DNA from: Scleroderma bovista
Lineage: Eukaryota; Basidiomycota; Agaricomycetes; Boletales; Sclerodermataceae
Direction: 5' to 3'
Length of the DNA stretch: 64,000 nucleotides
Assembly: GCA_037178675.1 (NCBI GenBank)
Contig: JAYMGJ010000464.1
Coordinates: forward strand, 1-64,000
The translations under genes were made by a program, and so were the position numbers. Each line of letters begins with the position of its first letter. Position 1 is the stretch's first letter. Shown piece after piece: positions 9,528-20,030 of this stretch. Under the pieces are notes generated by a model. The model saw nothing but the letters and a program-made list of their open reading frames with translations, was not told the origin of the DNA and searched no databases.

Positions 9528-10501
9528 ATAGCCCAGCTTTCACACACTTCACCGTTAACACCCTGATCTTAGTCAACTCAGCAGATCACTCAATGTCCAC
9601 GGATTCACCTGGTCTGATGGTTCCAGAAAATCCTCCACAGCAGTCACACACATTAGCATCCTGAACAGAGAATACACGGGATGTGGTAGAGTCATCTGCG
9701 GTCCCACACAATCCATCATCCGCAGGACAATTCCTGTGTTCCCCCACCAGTACCACTGAAGATTATGAACAAACCGCGCCACTGCCCACAAATGAGTTAC
9801 GTGATTATGATGTTATCGACATCAGTGTTGATGGACCACACTATGGGCCCGACCACAGGCCATGATATCCATCCCCTCCCCTTGTGTCATTGTCTCAGGG
9901 TGATGAAGAAATGGCTCATCAAACCCATGTTCGAGCTCAAGGTAAGTACACCCTGTCACGCATCCAACATTTCTAACCATTTTACAGAGCAGTGTCAGAG
10001 GTATTTGGATCATGACGATACTGGCTCCTGCAGTGAAGGTAAGTCAATATTTCATCTGGCTGCTCTCAGTATCAAATCTGTTTAGATGATTGGTGGCGGC
10101 ATATGTACATGCTGGCTCATATGGACACTGTAACAGTGGAATTTGATACACTGTGGGACAAATGTGAGTGCTACAATCCCTTTTTGCAACATATTACTTA
10201 CAAAGACCTAGTTGAGGCCGTGTGTGGAGTCAGACTCCAATTTTACAAAGGCTGCTGGCAGCCATCGCCTGCAAGGAAGGACTTGGATCAACCTTTGTTT
10301 TTGATGTATAATACATATGCAAACATGCTTATTGCAGAGATGCAGCAGTGGTGCCAGTTACTTACACATCGGGCAACATTGGCACATTTCTGCAATGGGC
10401 TCTGCTGCGGGTCAGAGCTTGGGGTGGGAGAGTCAGATGACTCGATAGGTGATGGGCAGGACCTTGATGGATTGATAGACCTGGACCCTGATGCATTGTA
10501 A
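9528..10501 (+). pseudogene. Gene X1, 3' part (KDZ-module gene)
   Basis: This is the right-hand half of the gene split by the Gypsy element. Readable exons include an acidic stretch near 9790-9860, a short exon at about 10006-10040, and a last exon ending TAA at 10499. Introns with GTAAGT donors and CAG or TAG acceptors lie between them. The end of the protein contains MYNTYANMLIAEMQQW, which parallels AAYTQYANRLVEATSRW near the end of the plus-strand gene at 40.2 kb. A TGA at about 9670 closes the frame carried over from the left part, so either an intron was missed or the gene has decayed. Function unknown. Confidence 0.45.
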
Positions 10502-10578
10502 ACACATTTCATTCCCTGTACATTGTTATGTGCCAAAAATATGTTTCATGGTATGGAAAGCGCTGGCCAGTACAAAAA

Positions 10579-11750
10579 TTATTTACATCTCTTTCTTGGG
10601 CTTGGAGTGGGGATATCTGCATCTGGTCTTGGGGGCACTTTTCTTTCCTGTGTGGAGCATCTCTTCTTTTCTGGATTGCTTCCACCTCCAGCATGTCCAT
10701 TGCACAATTCATTGGGATCAGATAGTGCTGCAGATAGTTTCATAAGCAAATGTTTGCAATCACTTTGACACTGCAGCTCACCCATCTGGTCATGTGGTAT
10801 GACATCCTGGGTAATTGCAACACTTGCATCTGTGGCTATAAAGTATTTATCCTGTTATATTTTCAGGACTAGTATTCCACACCTTTTCTCTTTACCTGCG
10901 GCTTAGGTCTGGTTTGCACAGTGCCATTAGGGCCATCGCCAGCTATAAGTTAGACTTTCTCCTGGAATTTGATTTATTTATGTTACCTATTGTTGACCAG
11001 TTCCTGCAGTTCCTCCTCCAGACATCGGTTGGTCTGGATTTTATTAGCTGATGGATTATTTTCAAATGTGTTACTTACTCCCATTCATGTTGCTGACTTT
11101 CTTTGGCTGGCCAACTTTCCCAACATTGTGGGTACACTGACCTGCCGAAGCAGTGGCTGTGGGAACCAATCCTAATGTAGAACAAGAGGACTTGGCTCTC
11201 ACTGGCCTGATACCTGTGGCCATATTATCTGCAGGATGTCCACCAGAGGAGCCACAACTTTCGCCATGATCTGAATAATATTTAGTGGATAATATCTGTT
11301 TACCTGTATCACATACTATCCACAGGAATTGATCCCAGTGCAGCACCATTGGACTTGGCACCTGTGGGCTTCTGACCTGCAGCCATTGCATTTGATGAAT
11401 GTCCAACAGAGGAGCCGCAATTTTTTCCTTGGCCTGAATAATGTTTAGTGGATAATATCTGTCTACATGTATCACATACCATCCACGGGAATTGATGCTG
11501 GTGCAGAACCACTGGGCATGGCACCCATGGGCTTGTTACCTGCGGGTCGACTACTAGGCCCCTGACCTTAATAACATTTAGCTTATAATACCTGTATATA
11601 TGTATTACTTACCACCTCTGTTGCCATCTATCCGCTGTGCTTTCTTTGGCGGGCCTACCTTGAATGTCACAGGACCTGTGGGTGCCTTGCCAATATTGTT
11701 TCTGGCTTCAGTATCTGCCTCCTGGTCTTCCTCACTATGCTGTGGGTCCT
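10579..11750 (-). pseudogene. Gene Y1, C-terminal exons (KDZ-module gene, split by LTR element)
   Basis: The last minus-strand exon (10785-10579) ends with a basic tail, PTPSPRKRCK, that parallels PTPHDKRKKR at the end of Y2 at 40.6 kb. Upstream, 11071-11750 holds a series of short exons built from repeated cassettes: two or three copies of a segment with CGSSxGH and one with FKVGPPKKA. Each is followed by a GTATGT or GTAAGT donor. The FKVGPPK cassette occurs again at about 25500-25640 beyond the inserted LTR element, which shows that both halves are one gene. I see nothing clear in 10786-11070. Confidence 0.55.
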
Positions 11751-13083
11751 TGTCAAGACCGGTTCTCCTCAGTGATCTTACTAGGAGGTCCAGAGGTGCA
11801 GGGAACTAATGAGGAGGTAAGTCCTGACACTAGTATGTGCTACTTAGTGCAGAGAGTCAAGTCCGGGTCTTACGGACGAAGTCCGGGCGCTGGAGGAGCA
11901 CTGGAAGTAAGTCCGGGTTTTGCGGAGTTAGTCCAGACCGCGGGAAAGTGGACCGGAGTAAAGCGCAGTTTGTCCGGACGAAGGACATCCCAGAGGTGGG
12001 ATAAGTCCTGAGAGGTCTAGCGTCGAGTCTGGGACAGAGGTGGCTTTTGCCCTCGTGCAAGTAGGAGACTTGCTAGGATCGGACATAGGACCAAGGGGAC
12101 GAGATAGGACGGAGGCTGGAGTTGGCCGGAGTTCAGGAGTTCAGATGAACAGATGGATTAGGAGAGCATAATGGGTAGTACAGAGTGGGGAGTATCTTAG
12201 TCGAGATTTGATCTAAGGAAACTACTAGGCCGGAGTATAGTAGTTTATATAGTAAATGAGAACTAGGGTGAGTATATACGGTGACAAGTAAACACCTTAG
12301 TTGGGACAAGGGACAGAGCAGAAACGGACAGGAAAATAAAGCAGGTACAGGAAAATAAACCGGAGCGGGAGCAGACACGGGGAACTAGAGATACAGGGAC
12401 GACGGAGGAAAAGCAGGGACAGTGAAGTAAAGGGAACTAGGTCGGAAGAGGACAGGTAAGGGTTGGAGGTGGACTTAACTAATGTTAAGTCCGGAGCGAT
12501 GTCCAGGACCGGAGGAAGTGGGACCGGAGGAAGTGCACGACCGGAGGAAGTGCAAGAGCGGAGGGAGTGCACGAGCAGAGGGAGTGCACGAGCAGAGGGA
12601 GTGCACGAGCAGAGGGAGTGCACGAGCAGAGGGAGTGCACGAGCAGAGGGAGTGCACAGGTGGAGGAAGGGCGGAGTAGCCGGAGGAAGGTCCGGAGTTG
12701 GACATGGAAATGTCCAAGGCCATTGGTGGACCTGACAGAGGAAGCGGAGCAGGAGCAGGAGCAGAACTGAGCCGGAGTTGGATGTACCAGCCGGAGTTGG
12801 GCTACGTCGCAGACAAGGCTAAGGGAGTGGCCGGACTGAAACCGGAGTAGCGACTAGTGGTAGGTACAGGTCCGACACGGAGGAGTTAGACTGCAGATCT
12901 GTCTGTAAGAAGACAGGGGTTAGTCCTGAGGCGGAGATGGACGTAGTGACCGGAGTTGAGCTGGAGTGCAGCTATAGGGCTGGAGATGGCCGGACTAGAT
13001 CCGGAGTTGCATCTATGCCTAAGGAGAGGTCAGGCGGGCCATGGTTAGACCGGAGTTGCGACTGGAAAAGTATGGATATGACA
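11751..13083 (-). repeat. 3' LTR of the non-autonomous element
   Basis: On the plus strand it starts TGTCAAGACC and ends GATATGACA, 1,333 bp. It shares nearly all its sequence with 23951-25316. The difference in length comes from the number of 17-bp units near 12.6 kb. Small open frames inside it arise from the repeats and are not genes. Confidence 0.95.
12545..12655 (-). repeat. 17-bp minisatellite in the LTR
   Basis: About six head-to-tail copies of a 17-bp unit (GAGTGCACGAGCAGAGG) lie in this LTR. The copy at 24.7-24.9 kb has more units and the solo LTR in gag has almost none, so the array has changed length within the family. Confidence 0.9.
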
Positions 13084-13101
13084 GTATCCCCCTCTTAGGG
13101 C
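13084..13101 (-). promoter_or_regulatory. Polypurine tract of the non-autonomous element
   Basis: Read on the minus strand, GCCCTAAGAGGGGGATAC abuts the LTR. It is the same tract, at the same distance, as in the Gypsy element at 8886-8903. It fixes the orientation and links the two families. Confidence 0.88.
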
Positions 13102-13846
13102 TGAGCCCTCGAGACTTCAGTGCGGATGCAACATAGAGTGTGAGGTCTACCATTGGGACTAACAGAAGGACTAGGCTAAGGTCCAGGTGAACCATCAGTG
13201 AGTGATGATACTGGAGATGAGTCCAGGTCCAGGAAGTCCAAGCCAGAGCAAACAGGTGTCAAGGTCAGACAGTCAGGCAGGATGTCGGAGTAGACAGAGT
13301 GTCTCAGAGAAGCGACAGTATGTCGGAGAAGTGAGTCAGATGACTCAGGAGATGACATGGTGTATCCGGAGTTGAAAAGGAGTCAGGAATCACAAGCAAG
13401 ACAGCTGGAGATGTCACAGTGGACAAAGTGTTCCGGAGAAAACACCAGGAGTCAGGACAAGGAGTCTGATGACACAGGAGGTCCAGAGTTTTGAGTTGCA
13501 AGCAAGGAACTGCGAGCAGGAGTCAAGGCAGGGAAGCAGATGGCTCCGGAGATGATATGAGAAGTCCGGAGTTTTTTAGATATGGACCAGAGATCACGAG
13601 CAGGAGTCAAGACAAGCAGTCAGATGAATCTTGTAGCATGGCCATGCTGGCACTATATAGTCGTTGTAGCATGGTCATGCTGGCACTATTATCTTCTATC
13701 ATTGGGAGAACCTGAGAGTCTTTGTATTGTGTTCCGTTCAGGCCATACCATGAGAGGAAAGTCAGAGTCTCATGACACGCTTCACCCCAGGTTGAGTCCA
13801 GGTGGAGAGCCCTAAGTACATGGTCCTAGAGAATCAAATGGTTGAC
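13102..13846. other. Purine-rich non-coding interior of the LTR element
   Basis: The plus strand is rich in A and G and repeats words such as CCGGAGTT, GGAGTC and CAGGAGTC, with no coherent coding frame. A short direct repeat (GTAGCATGGxCATGCTGGCACTAT) occurs twice near 13633-13690. The style resembles 20.0-23.9 kb, so both belong to one interior that is split by the gene-bearing segment between them. Confidence 0.6.
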
Positions 13847-14170
13847 TCAGTATATACCCATAGATCTATTATTGGTTCTCACCATTTTAACCATGCAACT
13901 AGGAGCCCCATCACAATCTATTGGTGTTATCAGCCCTGATAGCTCTTCTAACATCGCTGAAACAATGATATATTGTTTGATGACCTTGGACAAGTGTGGC
14001 ATTTTGGCTTTTGACTCTGTATACAACGAGAACTCCGGGTGATCTTCAACCTGTGGCTTAATCCATCTGACAATCGCATCGTCTCTCTCCTCCTCAGTTG
14101 TGAGTTGGACTTGGTTAGGAGAACAGGTCGCGCAGTAGTTCGGGATTTCGAACTCCACTCTTGTCGTCAT
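13847..14170 (-). CDS. Possible minus-strand exon, unknown
   Basis: A 107-codon minus-strand frame has protein-like composition, with alternating charged and hydrophobic residues (for example EEERDDAIVRWIKPQVEDH). It reads better than the plus-strand frames over the same bases. It starts next to the plus-strand gene at 14161, so it could be a divergent neighbour. Equally it could be an antisense shadow of that gene's 5' end. No domain is recognised. Confidence 0.3.
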   Translation of the reverse strand: MTTRVEFEIPNYCATCSPNQVQLTTEEERDDAIVRWIKPQVEDHPEFSLYTESKAKMPHLSKVIKQYIIVSAMLEELSGLITPIDCDGAPSCMVKMVRTNNRSMGIY

Positions 14171-17100
14171 TCCAGGTCAATGGCGTTGACTGGTTTAATC
14201 AACTCCACGTGATTCCTTTGGTTGTTAATAAATCATGGCTGGACCCTGGAAGTTTCATCTTGATAGGTGATACTCCCAATCTCTTTCCAGAACTTAAGAT
14301 AAATGACAGTGCTCCAAGAGACTGGAAGGTGATCGCGGCTGGTGGCCAGCACCAGGTTACTGCATTGGGAGAATGGCAAACACAAATCGAGAAGCAGTTA
14401 AAGGAAAAGATGCGAGAAGAAGAAGCTATCCTGTCAATGGAAATAGAGGTGGTCGGGAAGAATAGGGTACAATCCCTCAACACTGAGGTGGAAGCGGTGA
14501 TATACGAAATGGAGGCCATTCTAGCAAACAAAGGACAATGGATTGTGTCCATATTTGATGGCAGTGAGTCATAGGCCACTACATTTCTTGCATATCCATT
14601 ATTGTACACCATCTTTTGCACGATGAAGACAATCTTTGTGTTGTACTTTTCTCATAAATGGGCTTGTCAGATCACAATACTCACTCCTACATTACAGGGA
14701 AAGTAGATGCGAGTCTAGGACTCCATCTCGCAAAGAATGAGATGAAGTACATTTATATGGAGTTGCCAATGGAAGGGTTGGTACAAAGATTCAAGTCGAT
14801 GAAGGCAGAAGGGTTGAACAACTGTGATGTCAAACCCATCCTGCGGTGCCAAGGGATGTCTGCCAAGCAATGCGAGTTGCTCATGCAAGACTACATGTGG
14901 GGACTAATCCAATGCTTTGACAACACAGGAGCCCAATTCTGGCAGTTGAAGAAAATCATTCAATTTAATCAATTCTATTCAATGATGGTCTCCAGCTATG
15001 GAGGGGTCAGTCATGGATATTACCCAGTCACACCCACTGACTTGCACTTATAGATCATTGCTTATTTAACAGTGGATCTCGATTGCCATCTCCAAATGTG
15101 TTTCAATACCATCGATATCATACAGACTGAAGTCAGCAGTATCCTGGAACTGCTAGCTGATGACAGTACCAAGCATGAAGGTCAAAAGAAAGCCAGTATC
15201 CTATTTGATAAGTTGAAGACTGCCAAATGTGTACAAGGTGCGATTAGCAGTGGCATCCGTGATGCCATCAAAGAATGTTTTACAACCTTCATTTCAAACT
15301 CGAGTGCTATTGACTACTTTGCAAATCCACATGCTAACCAGTGGGTGACCGTTTTCGATGAATACATGACCATGGTGCCGAACAAGATGTGCGAGAAAGT
15401 GGAGAAGATGGAGGCTAGAGGCGACCTGTACCAACAAGATGATGAGGTAAAGAAGGCACTTTCAATGTGTCATTTCAAAGCAAAGATTGTTTTGTCATGT
15501 GAGCATGATCCGTACTTTGCATTCCCTTTCCTTTCCCCCTCTGTCTTCTTGACATTGTGCAAGCATTTGACTCATATTTCAGAGTCAATCCTTGAAGTGA
15601 GTAATTATACTTCTGTTTGTATGCCATACTTTATTTGCGCAAATCAATCTATTGTTAGATTTGCATGATATCTAAACTTTGATTTCTCAGATGTCATCAT
15701 GGTTTTCTCCCTTTGTCCACTGTGTCAAACTCTTCCCAAAAGAGTGGTCCCCTGGCTCTGCTAGTGCAGACATGATCTGTGCTGTATATGCACATCCCTC
15801 CTTAATCATGGACCGTCAATCAGATGCAGTAACTAAGGTGAGTATCATCTCTATGTGCCCACAGTACTAAATATATCTTCATGCAGATTATAGTTCTCTT
15901 ATTCGATGAATATGCTGCATTCCTCAACATGGAAAGCCAGCTAACAGCACTCCAAATTCCTGCATGTGTAATCAAACAGGGAGAACTATTTAAGATATTT
16001 GACATGCCGGATAGCAAGGGAGATGAAGGTGACAGTGAGAAAGGAAAGGGTGGTGAAGGCAATGCTGATGGCAGTGATGAGGGTAATCCAAATGATGACG
16101 ATGAAGAGGAGCTGTCAAATGGTCACGACGAAGCTCAAGATAAACATGCCTTGCAAAGGGCAAAGGAGAAAGAAGAGGTCATTCAACGTCTTGAGAGCCT
16201 CAAATGGGAGTCGTCAGAGGCTCAACGAATCCTCATAAATAGCCCAAAGGTGACAAATCCTGAACCTTCCTGCTTTTGTGACCCCTGGATACACAAGTTC
16301 ATTGTATCCACCAATGCTCCCTCTCATGCTTTTCGTGGCCAATCTCTTGTCACAGCGCATACCTGGGAATGGGCCGCCACCCTCCCGGCATCCAAAGCTC
16401 ACAACATGCGCATCCTTGCAGGAAGCTCCATATCCGAGCATTGTGGCATATTCTCATATTGGCGCTCACTCCTTGCAGACCAAACCGGAGGTGGCTGTTT
16501 TATTTGGAACTCCCTAGAATCACTCACTGCAAGTTATTGCATCAAAGTCAGGGTGGCTGCATGACAAACTATACTGACAGCTCAAAAACTCTTTGATGAA
16601 AGCAAGTTATCCGGTAACACCAAAGTCACGGTCCCTATGATGTGGCCAGACGAACTCAAGGTCCCCGAATGCAAGCTCACCAAATTCGATGTGGTCACTG
16701 AGCTGCAGAAGCATACACAATATGTCCTCCATTTTCACCAGCAGGCTGAATTGCAGAGGGCTGTCAGTATGATTGAACTCCAGCAGATCGCATGGCAAGA
16801 CACAATGAACACGGCATCAAAAGGAGAAAGACCTGTGATTGACCTTGATGTTCATCGTGGTATTGAGATCCTTGTCAAGGTAAATACTTCATTCGAATTG
16901 TTATTGGTCATATACTTTAACTATGATAAATGTGAAGGCGCTGAATGCGAATGCATACGCACAACATATGGGGGTATGCTTGTGACAGTCAATGAATGGT
17001 GAGGAAGGAGACTTGAAGGAGATGCTGCAGGTCGAGTTCCGTGGTACCAGTGATGTTGCAAAGTCCGTGGACAGTCGCAAATCCAAGTTTTTCATCTTTT

Positions 17101-18100
17101 CTGCAGAGGAGGAGCTAGTAATGTTGGAGAAAGAGACATTAGAGGTATCTGTAGGCACACAAGATGGGGAAGACGGTGACAATGACATGTCCAATCAACG
17201 TGAGTGTTATTACCACCTCCGGCTTCACCTTCATTATTTTTACTGACGTGCCAGCCATAGGCACCACACCATTGTCGGATGTGTTTGATAAGCCACTTTG
17301 TGACATCTTGAAACCATCATCCTCTGGTGATGACCATCAGGACATGGACCTTGTCAGGAATCCCTCTCCTGACATCCTTGATCAAGGCATGCAGGTTGAT
17401 GATCATTGAGAGACTAATCAAATATCACACCAAATCATGCATCTCTCCATGCACACTCCACATGCTCCCACAACTCCTTCGGCTCTCGATGCACCACCTG
17501 CTGGTGGAACAAACCTCATACATACTCGGTGCATTCCAACACCTGGTAAGTATAAGTTCTACCCTAACCCCATTTGATCACATTAAGTTCATAAATCCCT
17601 GCAGACCCTCCACAGTCCACACCAATTGACAGTTTGTGTGCCCATCAACTCATGCCTATTATAACTAATTATCTGACAGCTCTTGCCAATGAACTTTTCC
17701 CAAAGGAATTTGCTGGGGGAGCAAAGGGTGTGCTTAAAGGTGTGTATCAATCCTCAAAATGCTCATGTGGCTAAACTATTCAAGGTGTTCATGATTGGGG
17801 CAAACATCCCAAACCTCGTGTGGTCACCAGTAAATCCAAAGTCCAGAAATTACCAAGTCCAGTCCCACCTGAAGCGATACCAGGTGAGATACCACAGCAT
17901 TTTTACCACAATCACCCCAACTCATTAACCAATTTCAACCTCGCTCACGACATACCAGGCAGCAGCAACCGATTGCAAGGTGGTCCTGACGAACCATCCA
18001 CGTCAACAGACCAATCCAATTTGAAGAGACGTCGCCCAACAAATTTACAGACTGATGGGATTTGTTGTACATGTTCCCCAGCCCACTCTCCTTCATATTG
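14161..18100 (+). CDS. Large multi-exon gene with a ParB/Srx-like motif
   Basis: A plus-strand gene with many short introns runs through about 3.9 kb. The first clear exon (about 14171-14567) includes WKVIAAGGQHQVTAL at about 14320-14365, which resembles the GxHR..A core of ParB/sulfiredoxin-like folds. In those families a catalytic or phosphate-binding Arg follows the His, and here it is Gln. The next exons (14698-15005; 15073-15450; 15700-15837; 15885-16250) encode mostly helical sequence. One has an acidic Gly/Asp/Glu stretch near 16010-16110. Later exons (16580-16880; 16990-17200; 17250-18100) become Ser/Pro-rich. Exact ends are uncertain and some joints may be broken. It lies inside the non-autonomous LTR element, antisense to it, either as cargo or as a nested insertion. 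Function unknown. Confidence 0.5.
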
Positions 18101-19029
18101 ACTATTTTCAGGCCCCAATCAGAAGTGCAGCCATGTGGACAAGGATCAGGTGGCTAATACCGCCTCTCTGGTCGTTGCTAGACTTGCATCAAGTACAAAT
18201 CCTGCGACATACATGACATGATCTAGCCTTCCATTCACTTCACTGCATGTTGTTCAATCTTCTTGTTGCATAGATCATGTTCACAAAATCACAACTATAC
18301 TTGACAAGGGTACAAATTGAGTACAAAATACAGTATTGGCTACACACTGACTCCTTCAGATGGCAATTTCAATTATTATGGAAAGCCAGACTCCATTCAC
18401 GCTCAGGAGTTTGGTCAGCCAAATGGGTGGCTTGCAGCTGTGTGGCATGCAACATGTTTTTGGACCGAAAATTTTTAAGAGGACACCTGACACCTCAGTC
18501 ATACATCATGCCATCATGCAGTTGTAAGTCACACCATAGTATATTAGAATATCACACCTTAGAACAATAGAACATTGTATAGTAGTATATTATGTTGTCA
18601 TGCAATAGTACACCTCAATGTAACACATTGCTACCTTAGATTGTAGTGCTCATGTCACAAATGTTGCGCATGTCAACAGAAAGGCCATGCTGTATGGAAC
18701 TGTAAACCCCCGAAAAATCCTTGAATGCGTGATTATGTACATAAGCTCAAATGCACAGTTAGGTATGCTTGGATGCATGATTTGGTATGCTTGAATGCGT
18801 GATTTGAGACTTGAATGTGTGGTTTATGCAAGTTACTCTTCCGAATGTATAGTAGTAAATCAACTCGATAATAGTAGCTACTACACAGTACATGTAAATC
18901 TACTAATTCTCACCATCACGTCAATGGGGTGGTGGACTGTCATCATGGTCATTAAGGTGGCCTGTGTTGAGACGTGTGGCCATTATCGTGCTGATGGCTG
19001 TGACTGTCGAGGTGCTGGGGTATGAGGCT
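18101..19029. other. Non-coding stretch after the ParB-like gene
   Basis: I see no convincing gene. Short direct repeats of the phrase CTTGAATGCGTGATT and variants occur at about 18720-18830. Composition turns AT-rich from 18530. Confidence 0.5.
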
Positions 19030-19180
19030 CATCAGGAAATTGGTGAGGGAAAGATAATCCATTATAACCACCAGAGGGGGTTGACACTGGATGATAATCC
19101 TAGATAAACCATTATCTGTTATTGTCAAAACCCCTCCAGTGATTATAATGGATTATCCTTTCCTCCCCAATTTCCTGATG
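19030..19180. repeat. Foldback (MITE-like) element, 151 bp
   Basis: The two ends form an inverted repeat of about 42 bp: CATCAGGAAATTGG at the left and CCAATTTCCTGATG at the right, continuing through GATAATCCATTATAA. The loop is about 65 bp. No target duplication longer than 2 bp is visible, so the class is not clear. Confidence 0.8.
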
Positions 19181-19417
19181 CTGTAGTCACTGACGTGCTG
19201 GAGTGGTGTGGTCCACTGTCATACAGGTGGTGGATGTTTGTCATGCTGGGGTCATGGGTGGGACCATCAAGTTGATGGTGGTGATGCCCATTGTCGTTGT
19301 TGTCATGCTGGTGGCAGGGCCCTTTGACGTCGTCGTCGGTGGTGCCCGTTGTTGCCGCAGAATGTGGGTGGTTGCGGCAAGTGTTCACCTTAGGCACCAG
19401 TTCTTGGTGGAAATGGA

Positions 19418-19466
19418 GGTCTCTTAGATGGGGTTTTTATGTCGTGAGAAACCCATCTGAGAGACC
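19418..19466. repeat. Hairpin, 18-bp stem
   Basis: GGTCTCTTAGATGGGGTTT and AAACCCATCTGAGAGACC pair across a loop of about 12 bases with one or two mismatches. It may be the remains of a small palindromic element. I see no coding context. Confidence 0.7.
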
Positions 19467-20030
19467 AACATCCACACCGGGATTTGCCGCTCCTATTCAG
19501 CTAGTCCCGAATAGTGTTCATTTCATCGGCTTCACACTGGCATAGCCTCTATGATCACTCTAGACCCTCTGCTGAGGCTCATCTGAGCCTCCTTGGCTTC
19601 TTGATTTTTATTAATAGTTGTTCACCACTCTAGGTAAGATTACATAAGTGCTACTACTCTCAAAACACCACCGCATTTGGTCAATACCTGAACTGCAATA
19701 TTCCCACCCTCCTTGTGAGCCTCCTCTGCCTTCCTGTGCCCCATCCCTGATCCCCATGTACTGTACATAGTATTATATATGTCATATAAGTATATAAGCC
19801 CATAATTGGAACCTCAAATGAGTGTGCCAGAGGCTCTGGATGGTTGGAAAATAGTTAGGGGTAAAAGCAAGAAAGGCTTCGCATTTTTGATACATTAGAC
19901 ATATACACTTCTGAATTACATCCCCTTCAAGGGGCCATATGTACCTACAACATATACCAAGTGCATTTGATGGGGTGGAGCCTCTGAAGTGCTGTGTCAC
20001 ATTTTCATCCTCCTGGTACAACACCCTGTG
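19467..20030. other. No gene seen
   Basis: This stretch carries only short scattered frames. The words GAGGCTC and GAGCCTC recur (19575, 19715, 20030) without a clear structure. The purine-rich LTR-element interior resumes near 20030. Confidence 0.4.

Noticed and set aside
12463..12770. Several overlapping frames on both strands in the LTRs (also 24651-25003)
   Set aside because: They come from the 17-bp minisatellite, which is not a multiple of three and so is open in several frames.
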